A DNA stretch of 64,000 nt, from contig NZ_CP032346.1 of assembly GCF_005222205.1 (NCBI RefSeq), positions 651,001-715,000 on the forward strand. The letters run 5' to 3'. Source of the stretch: Azospirillum brasilense (GTDB lineage Bacteria; Pseudomonadota; Alphaproteobacteria; Azospirillales; Azospirillaceae). Below are positions 18,493 to 28,339 of this stretch, in pieces. The notes under the pieces were generated by a model. That model saw nothing but the letters and a program-made list of their open reading frames with translations. It searched no databases and was not told where the DNA came from. The position numbers and the translations under genes are program-made. How positions within the stretch are numbered: position 1 is the stretch's first letter; the number at the start of each line of letters is the position of its first letter.

Positions 18493-18630
18493 CCCTCTCC
18501 CGCCCCAGGAGAGGGCGGCCCGAAGGGCCGGGTGAGGGTCGTGCGAGAATCACGATGCTTTTCCTTGCCGGTCCCCTCACCCTTCCCACGCTTCGCGCGG
18601 GCCCCTTCCCTCTCCCGGGGCGGGAGAGGG
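18493..18630. repeat. Pair of inverted REP-like hairpins
   Basis: CCCTCTCCCGCCCCAGGAG... at 18493-18515 and its near complement at 18608-18630 are each internally palindromic and face each other. Matching gggtgaggg and ccctcaccc halves lie at about 18530 and 18573. This fits a BIME-type composite repeat between genes. Related CCCTCCCC/GGGAGGGG hairpins occur at 46412 and 50216. Confidence 0.65.
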
Positions 18631-18725
18631 AGTGTTTCAGAATCCGAACGGCCTTCCCAACGCGGCGCCCCGCGCCGTAAGGTCCACGATCACGACGACC
18701 GCCCGCCTTTGAAAGCCTGCCCCGC

Positions 18726-19487
18726 ATGACCCGCCCGCCGCGCCTGATCGAAAGCCTGCAGAATCCGCAGTTCAAGCTGTGGGAGTCGCTGCTGGAAAGC
18801 CGCGGCCTGAAGAAACAGGGCAAGTTCCTGCTGGCCGGTCTGAAGACGGTGCCGGAGGCGCTGGCCCGCTGGCCGGAGCGCTTTTCCACCCTGCTCGTCA
18901 CCGATCCGGCGCAGGCCGAGGGCTGGCGCCTGCCCGCGGAGCTGGAGATCGTCCAGCTCGCCCCCTCCCTGTTCCGCACCCTGGACGCCTCCGGCACCGG
19001 CTTCCCCCTGCTTGTCGGCGCGGTGCCGGACACGCCGTCGATCGACCTGTCGCAACCGCCGCAAGGGCTGGAGCTGATCTGCGCGCTCGGCGACCCCAAC
19101 AACCTCGGCGCACTGCTGCGCAGCGCCGCCGCTTTCGGCGCCCGGCGGGTGATCCTGCTCGACGGGGCGGCGCACCCCTACCACCCCAAATGCCTGCGCG
19201 CCGCGTCGAACGCCCAGTTCGAGCTGACTCTGCTGCGCGGCGGCCGATGGGAGGATGTCAACCGGGCCGCCGGACCGCTGGTCGCTCTGGACGCCGGGGG
19301 CGCCGACATGGCGGCCTTCCGTTGGCCGCGCGACGTCCGCCTTGTCCTGGGCGAGGAGGGTCAGGGCGTGCCCGCCGCCCTGCCCGTCCAGCGCCTGTCG
19401 ATCCCGACCACGGGCGCCGTGGAATCCCTCAACGCCACCGTCGCGGCCAGCGTGGCGCTGTTCAGCCACTTCACCGCCAACCGCTGA
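18726..19487 (+). CDS. SpoU/TrmH-family RNA 2'-O-methyltransferase
   Basis: A 253-aa SPOUT methyltransferase. The N-terminal part (SLQNPQFKLWESLLESRGLK) is the short substrate-binding domain seen in 23S rRNA 2'-O-methyltransferases. The trefoil-knot motifs are present: motif 1 ALGDPNNLGALLRSAAAFG with the conserved N and R, motif 2 LVLGEEGQGVP, and motif 3 IPTTGAVESLNATVAASVAL. It should methylate a ribose in rRNA or tRNA using SAM; the exact target cannot be read from sequence. A strong hairpin terminator follows. Confidence 0.9.
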   Translation: MTRPPRLIESLQNPQFKLWESLLESRGLKKQGKFLLAGLKTVPEALARWPERFSTLLVTDPAQAEGWRLPAELEIVQLAPSLFRTLDASGTGFPLLVGAVPDTPSIDLSQPPQGLELICALGDPNNLGALLRSAAAFGARRVILLDGAAHPYHPKCLRAASNAQFELTLLRGGRWEDVNRAAGPLVALDAGGADMAAFRWPRDVRLVLGEEGQGVPAALPVQRLSIPTTGAVESLNATVAASVALFSHFTANR

Positions 19488-19500
19488 ACGCGGGCATGAA

Positions 19501-19529
19501 AAAGGCGAGGGGAACGCCCCCTCGCCTTT
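19501..19529. terminator. Bidirectional terminator between the SpoU gene and guaB
   Basis: AAAGGCGAGGGG (19501-19512) pairs perfectly with CCCCTCGCCTTT (19518-19529) around a 5-nt loop, with A and T runs at its ends. It lies between two convergent genes and can serve both. Confidence 0.8.
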
Positions 19530-19556
19530 CCAGACCTCAATCCAACGGACGCCCGA

Positions 19557-21200
<1,644 letters not shown>

Positions 21201-21911
21201 CTAGTCGTTCATGTTGGCCCCACGGAAACCGGTGGCGACCACATAGGTTTCGGAGGATTCGGCGCGGCTGGCCGGCGGCTTGGCGTGGCGCACCGTGGCG
21301 AAATCGCGCTTCAGCCGCTCCAGCAGGGACTTCTCCGCCCCGCCCTGGAACAGCTTGGCGACGAACGCCCCGCCGGGGGCCAGCACCTCCTCCGCGAAAT
21401 CGTAGGCGGCCTCGGCCAGCGCCATGATGCGCAGGTGGTCGGTGGACTGGTGCCCGATGGTCGGGGCCGCCATATCGCTCAGCACCACGTCGGCGGAGCC
21501 GCCCAGGGCCTCCTTCAGCCGCTCGGCAGCACCCTCCTCCAGGAAGTCGGCCTGCATGGTGGTGGCGCCGGGCACCGGGTCCATGGGCAGGATGTCCAGC
21601 CCGACGACCTTCCAGCCATCGCGCGCGGTCTGCACCTTGTCCACCGCCACCTGCGTCCAGCCGCCGGGGGCGGCGCCAAGGTCGACCACGCGCTTGCCCG
21701 GCCCCAGCAGATGGAACTTCTCGTCCAGCTGCAGCAGCTTGAAGGCGGCGCGGGAGCGGAAGCCGCGCTTCGTCGCCTCGTGCACGTAGGGGTCGTTCAG
21801 ATGCCGCTCCAGCCAGCGGGCCGAGGAGGTGGTGCGCTTGGCCGCGGACTTCACGCGGACGGTGGCGCGGCGCCCACCCGGCGTCGAGGAGGACGGAGGC
21901 TTTCCAACCAT
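21201..21911 (-). CDS. rlmE: 23S rRNA (uridine-2'-O)-methyltransferase RlmE (FtsJ/RrmJ)
   Basis: A 236-aa heat-shock-type rRNA methyltransferase expected to methylate U2552 of 23S rRNA in the 50S subunit. The N-terminal 30 residues are basic. Motifs: SRAAFKLLQLDEKFHLL, which carries the catalytic Lys; SAM motif I VVDLGAAPGGWTQVAVD; VVLSDMAAPTIGHQSTDH with the catalytic Asp; FVAKLFQGG with the second Lys. The start at 21911 gives MVGKPPSSS; it follows the Ppx/GppA gene by 14 bp, an arrangement common in alphaproteobacteria. Confidence 0.93.
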   Translation of the reverse strand: MVGKPPSSSTPGGRRATVRVKSAAKRTTSSARWLERHLNDPYVHEATKRGFRSRAAFKLLQLDEKFHLLGPGKRVVDLGAAPGGWTQVAVDKVQTARDGWKVVGLDILPMDPVPGATTMQADFLEEGAAERLKEALGGSADVVLSDMAAPTIGHQSTDHLRIMALAEAAYDFAEEVLAPGGAFVAKLFQGGAEKSLLERLKRDFATVRHAKPPASRAESSETYVVATGFRGANMND

Positions 21912-21925
21912 GGTCTCACATTTCC

Positions 21926-22954
21926 TTAATAGATTTGCCGCGTCGACCCGATCAGCTCCACGAGGATGCCCTCGCGCAGGCCGCGGTCGGCGATGCGCAA
22001 GCGCTCCACCGGCCAACAGTCGCACAGCGCGTCCAGCACCGCGCATCCGGCGATCACCAGATCCGCGCGGTCCTGTCCGATGCAGGGATGCCGCGCCCGC
22101 CCGTCGAAGTCCAGTGCGACGAGACGTTCGATGACCGCGCGGGCATGGTCGATGCGCAGAAAGCTGCCGTCCACCGCCCGCCGGTCGTATCGGCAGAGGC
22201 CGAGATGCACCCCGGCCAGCGTCGTCACCGTGCCGGAGGTGCCGAGCATCTGCACCTGCCCGGCCAGCACCCGCTCCCGGATGCCGTTGCGCGCTTCGAA
22301 GGAGGCGATGGCCGACGCCACCTCCTCCACCATGCGCCGGTACATGCCGCGGTCGGCGTTGGCACCACCGAATTGCTCGGTCAGCCCGATGACGCCGCAC
22401 TGGATGGAGGTCTGGTCGAGGATGCGCGGGGGCCGCCCCCGCTCCACCGCCAGCCACATCAACTCGGTCGAGCCGCCGCCAATGTCGAACACCACGGCAT
22501 AGGGCACATTCGGGTCGAGCAGCGACGCGCAGCCGGCGAGCGCGAGGCGCCCCTCCTCCTGGCTGGAGATGATCTCGATGGCGATGCCGGTTTCCCGCTC
22601 CACCGCATCGATGAATTCGCCGCAGTTCCGGGCGCGGCGGCAGGCCTCGGTCGCCACGGCACGCGCCGCGGTAACGCCGCGACGCTCGATCTTGGATCCG
22701 CAGATCTTCAGCGCAGCGAGGGTGCGCTCCATCGCCGAGTCGGACAGCCGATCGTTGCGGGTCAGCCCCTCGCCCAGCCGGACGATCCGCGAGAAGGCGT
22801 CGATGACGCGAAAGCCGCCGGGAATTGGCCGGGCAATCAGAAGCCGACAGTTGTTGGTGCCGAGGTCGAGGGCCGCGAAGACCGGGCGCGCAGGGGCCGA
22901 CGAACGCAACCGCCCGGTGTCGTTCTGCCGCTCGCTGTGCACCTGAAGGTCCAC
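21926..22954 (-). CDS. Ppx/GppA-family exopolyphosphatase or guanosine pentaphosphatase
   Basis: A 342-aa ASKHA-fold phosphatase. Phosphate 1 motif FAALDLGTNNCRLLIARP, the general-base region SSQEEGRLAL, phosphate 2 motif VVFDIGGGSTELMWL, and LGTSGTVTTLAGVHLG. It lacks the C-terminal HD-like domain of E. coli Ppx/GppA, as is normal for the short alphaproteobacterial type. It would degrade polyphosphate or convert pppGpp to ppGpp; which one cannot be told from sequence. Operon with rlmE. Confidence 0.9.
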   Translation of the reverse strand: MDLQVHSERQNDTGRLRSSAPARPVFAALDLGTNNCRLLIARPIPGGFRVIDAFSRIVRLGEGLTRNDRLSDSAMERTLAALKICGSKIERRGVTAARAVATEACRRARNCGEFIDAVERETGIAIEIISSQEEGRLALAGCASLLDPNVPYAVVFDIGGGSTELMWLAVERGRPPRILDQTSIQCGVIGLTEQFGGANADRGMYRRMVEEVASAIASFEARNGIRERVLAGQVQMLGTSGTVTTLAGVHLGLCRYDRRAVDGSFLRIDHARAVIERLVALDFDGRARHPCIGQDRADLVIAGCAVLDALCDCWPVERLRIADRGLREGILVELIGSTRQIY

Positions 22955-23153
22955 GTCTCCTCCCCGCCATGCTTAAGGGAGTCATCTTAACCCGGTTTCA
23001 CGTCCCAGCGAAAGCCCACGATTGGACTTGAATTGTGTCTGCAGGCCCACACCCGGGCGTCGCAGCCGAAAAAAGGGCTATACAAGCCCCGCCCGCTTTG
23101 CTAAAAGGGCGGCCCACGACGGGACGCGCCACAGCGCCGCCCCGGCGACGGTC

Positions 23154-23227
23154 TGGGGGATCGTCTAGCGGTAGGACAGCGGACTCTGACTCCGCCAGCC
23201 TAGGTTCGAATCCTAGTCCCCCAACCA
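23154..23227 (+). tRNA. tRNA-Gln (anticodon CTG)
   Basis: Acceptor TGGGGGA at 23154-23160 pairs with TCCCCCA at 23217-23223, followed by discriminator A and an encoded CCA (23225-23227). The D arm (TCTAGCGGTAGGA), anticodon stem GCGGA/TCCGC with loop CTCTGAC (anticodon CTG at 23186-23188) and T arm with GTTCGAATC are all present. It reads CAG glutamine codons. Confidence 0.95.
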
Positions 23228-23327
23228 ACCTCTCCCGAACGGCCAGCGCTTTCAGGAACATTCGGGTTGCTTGCATCCAGCAACGCCGGGTGTGGCAAAA
23301 TTGATTTGTGACGCCGTCGCACGTCGC

Positions 23328-24545
23328 TCACATCGCCTGCTCGACGCGGATTGGTCGATGGCGTGTGAAAGCCCACGTCAGCCATGCCGCCGCGCTCACC
23401 GCGGCCCCCACCGTCGACACTCCGACCCAGCCGGCATGGGCAAAGGCCGTCGTCGCCGCGATGGCGCCAATGGCGCTGCCGAGAGAGTAGAAGGCCATGT
23501 AGCCGCCGACGAGGCGGCTGCGCGCCTGCGGATGTCGGTCGAAGATGATGCTCTGGTTGCTGACATGGACCGCCTGCACCGCAAGGTCGAGCAGTACGAC
23601 GCCGACGAGAAGGGCGGGAATGGAAACGGGCAAAAACGCGATCAGCCCCCATGACACAAGAAGCAGTGTGAGCGAGACGCCTGTGGTCCATTGACCGAGG
23701 CCACGATCCGCTAGCCGGCCCGCCCCCGTCGCCGCGATGGCTCCCGCCATGCCGACCAGTCCAAACAGGCCGATTTGGGTGTGGGAAAAGCCGAACGGTT
23801 CGGCGCTGAGCGGCAGCACCAGCGCGGTCCAGAATGCGCTGAACGCTGCGAAGATCAGCAGGGCCAGGATGCCGCGAACCAGCAACACGCGGTCGGTCAG
23901 AAACAGCACGGGGATCGAACGCAGCGTCGCGACGTAGCTGTCCGTGCTGTCCGGTGACCCAGTGCGCGGCATGACCCGCCACAGCAGGCCGACCATCGCC
24001 AGCGTGAAAGCCGCCGATGCCAGATAGACCGCGCGCCATCCTCCAAGGTCGGCGAGCACCCCGGCAACGAAGCGCGCACCGAGAACGCCGATCACCACTC
24101 CACTCGTGACCATGCCGACGGCCTTGCCACGATTGGCGGGCGTGGCGAGCGTCGCCGCGAAGGACACCAGCACCTGAACGACCACCGCGAGCAGACCGAC
24201 CGCCGCCATGGCGGCAAACAGAATCGCTTCCGTCCTCGCCGCGGCAACGGCCGCCAGCGCGACAACGGACAGGACACCTTGACCAAGGACAAGGCGGCGA
24301 CGGTCCATGATATCCCCGAGTGGGACAATGACGATCAGGCCCAGCCCGTAACCAAGCTGCGTCACGGTCACCACGAGTCCGATCGCGGCCGGTGAAATCC
24401 CGAAATCCCGAGCCATCGAATCGAGCAGGGGTTGGGCGAAATAGATGTTGGCGACGCTGAGACCCGCGGCCGCCGCGAAGATCAACATGGTGCCCCGCGA
24501 CAACCCGCCGTCCGGCCGGTGCTGTGGGCTGCATTCGTGCTGCAT
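23328..24545 (-). CDS. MFS-family efflux transporter
   Basis: A 405-aa inner membrane protein with about 12 hydrophobic segments. The MFS A-type loop is GDIMDRRRLVLGQG between helices 2 and 3; the N-terminal NIYFAQPLLDSMARDFGISP is typical of drug-efflux MFS proteins of the YgaY/AraJ type. Divergent from an HxlR-type regulator 108 bp away, a common pairing in which the regulator controls the pump. The substrate is unknown; a toxic small molecule is likely. Confidence 0.88.
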   Translation of the reverse strand: MQHECSPQHRPDGGLSRGTMLIFAAAAGLSVANIYFAQPLLDSMARDFGISPAAIGLVVTVTQLGYGLGLIVIVPLGDIMDRRRLVLGQGVLSVVALAAVAAARTEAILFAAMAAVGLLAVVVQVLVSFAATLATPANRGKAVGMVTSGVVIGVLGARFVAGVLADLGGWRAVYLASAAFTLAMVGLLWRVMPRTGSPDSTDSYVATLRSIPVLFLTDRVLLVRGILALLIFAAFSAFWTALVLPLSAEPFGFSHTQIGLFGLVGMAGAIAATGAGRLADRGLGQWTTGVSLTLLLVSWGLIAFLPVSIPALLVGVVLLDLAVQAVHVSNQSIIFDRHPQARSRLVGGYMAFYSLGSAIGAIAATTAFAHAGWVGVSTVGAAVSAAAWLTWAFTRHRPIRVEQAM

Positions 24546-24610
24546 GATCGTTCCATGGATGAAGCTCTAACCAGTTTCATAGTGAGACCACTTGCGCGCT
24601 TGGACATCCA

Positions 24611-24625
24611 GTTCTATTTTAGAAC
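24611..24625. promoter_or_regulatory. Palindrome in the MFS/HxlR divergent promoter
   Basis: GTTCTA-TTT-TAGAAC is a perfect 6-bp inverted repeat with a 3-bp spacer, lying 29 bp before the regulator start. It is a candidate HxlR operator. Confidence 0.45.
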
Positions 24626-24653
24626 CAGATTGCAGCGTCGGAGGGTCCTGGTC

Positions 24654-25106
24654 TTGGTCAAGCGGGTCAGCCTGTGGGGTGCCGATTGCCCGGTTGCACG
24701 GTCGCTCGACGTCATTGGCGACTGGTGGTCGCTGCTCATCATCCGCGACGCTTTCGACGGTGTGCGGCGGTTCAGCGGGTTTCAGACGAGCCTCGGCATT
24801 GCCAAGGGCATGCTGGCGACGCGCCTGCGCGATCTGACCCGGCGCGGCATTCTGGAAACCGCGCCGGCCTCTGACGGAAGTGCCTACCGTGAATATGTCC
24901 TGACCGAAAAGGGGCGCGGCCTCTTTCTCGTTATCGTCGCGCTGCGGCAATGGGGTGAAGACCACCTCTACCGCCCCGGTGAAGCACGGTCCTCGCTGGT
25001 CGACACCGAAACCGGCGCTCCGGTCGCGCGGCTGGCACTGCGAGCGGAGGATGGACGCTTCCTCGGATGGAGCGATACGCGGGTGCAGAAAATCGGCAAT
25101 GAATGA
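24654..25106 (+). CDS. HxlR-family winged-helix regulator
   Basis: A 150-aa transcription regulator. The HxlR signature is clear: CPVARSLDVIGDWWSLLIIR, then RRFSGFQTSLGIAKGMLATR (recognition helix region) and the wing LTEKGRGLFLVIVALRQWGE. An uncommon TTG start at 24654 is chosen because GGAGGG lies 8 bp upstream and the conserved domain begins right after. An ATG at 24555 would add 33 residues that are not family-like and would run through the palindrome. Cysteine C11 near the N-terminus (GADCPV) is the conserved thiol used for redox or electrophile sensing in some family members. It probably controls the divergent MFS pump. Confidence 0.85.
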   Translation: MVKRVSLWGADCPVARSLDVIGDWWSLLIIRDAFDGVRRFSGFQTSLGIAKGMLATRLRDLTRRGILETAPASDGSAYREYVLTEKGRGLFLVIVALRQWGEDHLYRPGEARSSLVDTETGAPVARLALRAEDGRFLGWSDTRVQKIGNE

Positions 25107-25421
25107 TCGAGCGGAAAAGCCGCTGTTTGAATTTCATGATGCAAACGCATCCACCTTTCAGCCGCAAAATGCCTTGTATCGCCAGCGTCCGATGGACACT
25201 GCGGACCATATCCACCCTTCCCTTGAACCGTGAAGCCAGCGAAGGCACCGGCTCTTCGTTGAAAATTCTCGAGTTTTCAACGAACCATGGCTGCACCGTT
25301 GCGGCTCTCGGTCAAACAGGCGACTCTCGGTCGTTGAAGCGGGTTCATTCGAAAATCCATACGGTTGTAATGTTTCCTTCAGGGCTTTGTGCTTTTCTAA
25401 GGCCATGGTCGCGGAGGCCGC
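25107..25421. other. Intergenic region with a hairpin
   Basis: About 315 bases without a gene. TTGAAAA (25259-25265) and TTTTCAA (25274-25280) form a 7-bp stem, a possible terminator or operator. The sequence is less GC-rich than its neighbours. GGAGG just before 25422 serves the next gene. Confidence 0.4.
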
Positions 25422-26318
25422 ATGCGGATTTTGGTGGTGGACGATTCGCGCATGGCGCGCACGGTGCTGTGCCAGCAGCTTGAAGGCTTCGGCCATCAGA
25501 CGGCCTTTGCCGAAAGCGGCCAAGCGGCCTTGGCCCGCTGCCGCGACGAGCCCATAGACATCGCGCTCGTCGATTTCCGCGTCGGCGAGATGGAGGGCGT
25601 GGAGGTCTGCTGGCACCTGCGCGCGGCGCAGCGGGAACGGCACCTCTACCTGATGCTGATGATCCCCGGAAGCATCACCAACCAGTTCTTCGAAGTGGTG
25701 GAGAACGGCGCCGACGAGTTCCTGCGCAAGCCGCTGGACCTCACCTGGCTGCGCGCCCGGCTGCTCGCCGCCTCCCGCGTGGTCGACATGCAGCGCCAGT
25801 TGGAGCGCCTCGCCACCACCGACTCGCTGACCGGGGCGCTGAACCGCGGGCGCTTCATGGCGCGGGCCGCCGACGAGGTGGCGCGGGCCCGGCGCAGCGG
25901 CCAGCCGCTGTCGGCGATCATGCTGGACATCGACCACTTCAAGAAGGTCAACGACACCTACGGCCACGCCACCGGGGACGAGGCCATCCGCACCGTGGTC
26001 CGCGTCTGCCGGTCGATGGTGCGCGGCGCGGATGTGCTGGGCCGGCTGGGCGGCGAGGAGTTCGCCATCCTGCTGCCCGAGACGCCGCCGCAGGGGGCGG
26101 CGCTGCTGGCGGAGCGGCTGCGCCGGGCGCTGGCGGAAACCGACGTGCGGATCGCCAACGGCGCCGGGTCCTCCCTCTCCTTCACGGTCAGCATCGGGGT
26201 CAGCGCGCTGCGGCCGGCCGAGAGCAGCGTCGCCGCGGTTCTGGCGCGAGCGGACGAGGCGCTGTACCGCGCGAAGAACGGCGGCCGCAACCGCGTTGTG
26301 TGCGACGCGCCGCCGTGA
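25422..26318 (+). CDS. Response regulator with GGDEF domain (diguanylate cyclase)
   Basis: A 298-aa cytoplasmic protein. The receiver domain (1-120) has the acidic pocket VVDDSRM and the phospho-acceptor Asp in IALVDFRVG, plus the KP lysine in FLRKPLD. The GGDEF domain (about 130-295) has LATTDSLTGALNRGRF, IMLDIDHFKKVNDTYGH and an intact active site GGEEF, so it should make cyclic di-GMP. No RxxD inhibitory site is seen five residues before GGEEF (the residues there are DVLGRL). PleD/WspR-like signalling protein; no partner kinase is adjacent. Confidence 0.92.
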   Translation: MRILVVDDSRMARTVLCQQLEGFGHQTAFAESGQAALARCRDEPIDIALVDFRVGEMEGVEVCWHLRAAQRERHLYLMLMIPGSITNQFFEVVENGADEFLRKPLDLTWLRARLLAASRVVDMQRQLERLATTDSLTGALNRGRFMARAADEVARARRSGQPLSAIMLDIDHFKKVNDTYGHATGDEAIRTVVRVCRSMVRGADVLGRLGGEEFAILLPETPPQGAALLAERLRRALAETDVRIANGAGSSLSFTVSIGVSALRPAESSVAAVLARADEALYRAKNGGRNRVVCDAPP

Positions 26319-26333
26319 TCCTTCAGAGCGCCG

Positions 26334-26930
26334 TCAGGCTCCCGGCACCAGCCAGGGCCGCGCCTCGGCATCCGCGCGGTCGAAGGCGTCGATGGCGTCC
26401 TGGTGGCGCAGCGTCAGGGCCACGTCGTCGAGGCCTTCCACCAGGCATTCCTTTTTGAACGGGTCGATGGCGAAGGCCAGCGGCCGGCCGTCCGGGCCGG
26501 TCAGGGTCTGTGCCGGCAGGTCCACGGAGACGGCGGCGCCCGGCGTCTCCTGCAACTGGCGGCGCAGCTCCGCCACCGTCTCCTCCGGCAGGGCGACGGT
26601 CAGCAGGCCGTTCTTGGCGGCGTTGGCGGCGAAGATGTCGCCGAAGCTGGGGGCGACGACGCAGCGGAACCCGCCATCCACCAGCGCGTAGACCGCCCCC
26701 TCCCGCGACGACCCGCAGCCGAAATTGCGGTCGGTCACCAGCACGCGGGCGCCGGCATAGGCGGGGTCGTCCAACGGGAAGCCGGGCTTGCGCTCGTCAT
26801 GAAGCAGGAAATTGCCGTAGCCGGCGCTGCGCGGCTTCTTCAGGAAGCGGGCGGGCAGAAGCTGGTCGGTGTCGATGTTGGCGATGTCGAGCGGCACCGC
26901 CGGAGCGGTCAGCGTGACGAAGGGGTCCAT
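26334..26930 (-). CDS. leuD: Isopropylmalate dehydratase small subunit family (LeuD/DmdB-like)
   Basis: A 198-aa swivel-domain subunit that pairs with the LeuC-type protein encoded 2 bp upstream. Typical features are NIDTDQLLPARFLKK, FGCGSSRE and PSFGDIFAANAAKNGLL. The motif reads SSREGA, whereas leucine-pathway LeuD proteins have SSREHA; loss of this His suggests a different substrate. It is the last gene of a long catabolic operon, so hydration of a substituted maleate such as citraconate or 2,3-dimethylmaleate is more likely than leucine synthesis. The annotation leuD describes the family only. Confidence 0.85.
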   Translation of the reverse strand: MDPFVTLTAPAVPLDIANIDTDQLLPARFLKKPRSAGYGNFLLHDERKPGFPLDDPAYAGARVLVTDRNFGCGSSREGAVYALVDGGFRCVVAPSFGDIFAANAAKNGLLTVALPEETVAELRRQLQETPGAAVSVDLPAQTLTGPDGRPLAFAIDPFKKECLVEGLDDVALTLRHQDAIDAFDRADAEARPWLVPGA

Positions 26931-26932
26931 CC

Positions 26933-28339
26933 TTACGAAGCTCCCAGCTTGCGGACATCGGTGAGCTTGCCGGTCACGGCGGCGGCGGCGGCCATCGCCG
27001 GGCTCATCAGATGCGTCCGCGCGTTCGGCCCCTGGCGGCCGGGGAAGTTGCGGTTGGTGGTCGAGGCGCAGCGCTCCCCGGCCGGGACGAGGTCGCCGTT
27101 GATGCCGACGCACATCGAACAGCCGGGCTCGCCCCATTCCAGGCCGGCGTCGGTAAAGACGCGGTCCAGCCCCTCCACTTCGGCCTGACGGCGCACCGGG
27201 ACCGATCCCGGGACCACCAGCCCCGGCACCACGGCGCGGCGGCCGCGCAGCACGGCGGCGGCGGCGCGCAGATCCTCCAGCCGGGCGTTGGTGCAGGAGC
27301 CGATGAAGACGCGGTCGATGCCGACCTCCTCCAGCCGCGTGCCGGGGGTCAGCCCCATGTAGTCGAGCATCTTGCGCATCTGGCCGGCGCGCACCGGGTC
27401 GCTTTCGGCACCGGGATCGGGAACCGCGCCGGTGACGGGAACCGCGGTCTCGGGACTGGTGCCCCAGGTGACCGAGGGGGCGATGGCGGCGGCGTCGAGC
27501 GACACCTCGCGGTCAAAGGCGGCGTCCGGGTCGCTGGGCAGGGTCCGCCAGTGCGCGACGGCGCGGTCGAACAGCGCGCCCTTGGGGGCGTAGGTCCGCC
27601 CCTCGATCCAGGAGAAGGTGGTGTCATCGGGGGCGATCATGCCGGCCCGCGCCCCCGCCTCGATCGACATGTTGCAGACGGTCAGCCGGCCTTCCATCGA
27701 CAGGGCGCGGATGGCGCTTCCCGCGTATTCGATGACGTGGCCGGCCGCCCCGTCGGCGCCGATGAAGCCGATCACCGCCAGGATCAGGTCCTTGGCCGTC
27801 ACATGCGCGCCCAGCTCCCCGTCGACGGTGACGCGCATGGTCTTGGGGCGGCGCTGCCACAGCGTCTGGGTCGCCAGCACATGCGAGACCTCGGTGGCGC
27901 CGATCCCGAAGGCGAGCGCCCCGAAGGCACCGTGGGTCGAGGTGTGGCTGTCGCCGCAGACGATGGTCAGGCCCGGCAGGGTCAATCCCTGCTCCGGCGC
28001 CAGCACATGGACGATGCCCTGCGCCGGGTCGTGCAGGCCGAAGTGGCGCAACCCGTGGCGGCCGGCGTTCGCCTCCAGCATCGTCACCATGTTGGCGATC
28101 TCGGGATCGGCGATCGGTTTGGCGCGGCTGTGCGAAGGCACATAATGGTCGGCGACGGCGAAGGTCAGCTCCGGTCGGCGCACCGGGCGTTTGGCGTGGT
28201 CGATCATGCCGAAGGCGTGGAACGAGCCCTCGTGCAGGAAATGGCGGTCGATGGCGAGCAGCGCCTGTCCGTCCGGCCGGGTCGCCACCAGATGGGCGTC
28301 CCAGACCTTGTCGAACAGGCTGCGGGGGTGTTGCGTCAT
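26933..28339 (-). CDS. leuC: Aconitase-family dehydratase large subunit (LeuC/DmdA-like)
   Basis: A 468-aa [4Fe-4S] hydro-lyase subunit. The cluster cysteines are in [14 protein letters not shown] and GCSMCVGIN. Other signatures are [19 protein letters not shown] and [13 protein letters not shown]. Length is that of LeuC. It overlaps the flavoprotein gene by 4 nt and is followed by leuD 2 bp on. Within this operon it should add water across, or remove it from, a branched unsaturated dicarboxylate that the downstream lyase family enzyme can cleave. E. barkeri DmdAB (2,3-dimethylmalate dehydratase) is a known relative with such a role. Ordinary isopropylmalate dehydratase remains possible. Confidence 0.87.
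   Translation of the reverse strand: MTQHPRSLFDKVWDAHLVATRPDGQALLAIDRHFLHEGSFHAFGMIDHAKRPVRRPELTFAVADHYVPSHSRAKPIADPEIANMVTMLEANAGRHGLRHFGLHDPAQGIVHVLAPEQGLTLPGLTIVCGDSHTSTHGAFGALAFGIGATEVSHVLATQTLWQRRPKTMRVTVDGELGAHVTAKDLILAVIGFIGADGAAGHVIEYAGSAIRALSMEGRLTVCNMSIEAGARAGMIAPDDTTFSWIEGRTYAPKGALFDRAVAHWRTLPSDPDAAFDREVSLDAAAIAPSVTWGTSPETAVPVTGAVPDPGAESDPVRAGQMRKMLDYMGLTPGTRLEEVGIDRVFIGSCTNARLEDLRAAAAVLRGRRAVVPGLVVPGSVPVRRQAEVEGLDRVFTDAGLEWGEPGCSMCVGINGDLVPAGERCASTTNRNFPGRQGPNARTHLMSPAMAAAAAVTGKLTDVRKLGAS

Noticed and set aside
26334..28339. Leucine biosynthesis leuCD
   Set aside because: Kept only as a family name. Operon context is catabolic and LeuD has SSREG, so leucine synthesis is not the preferred role.
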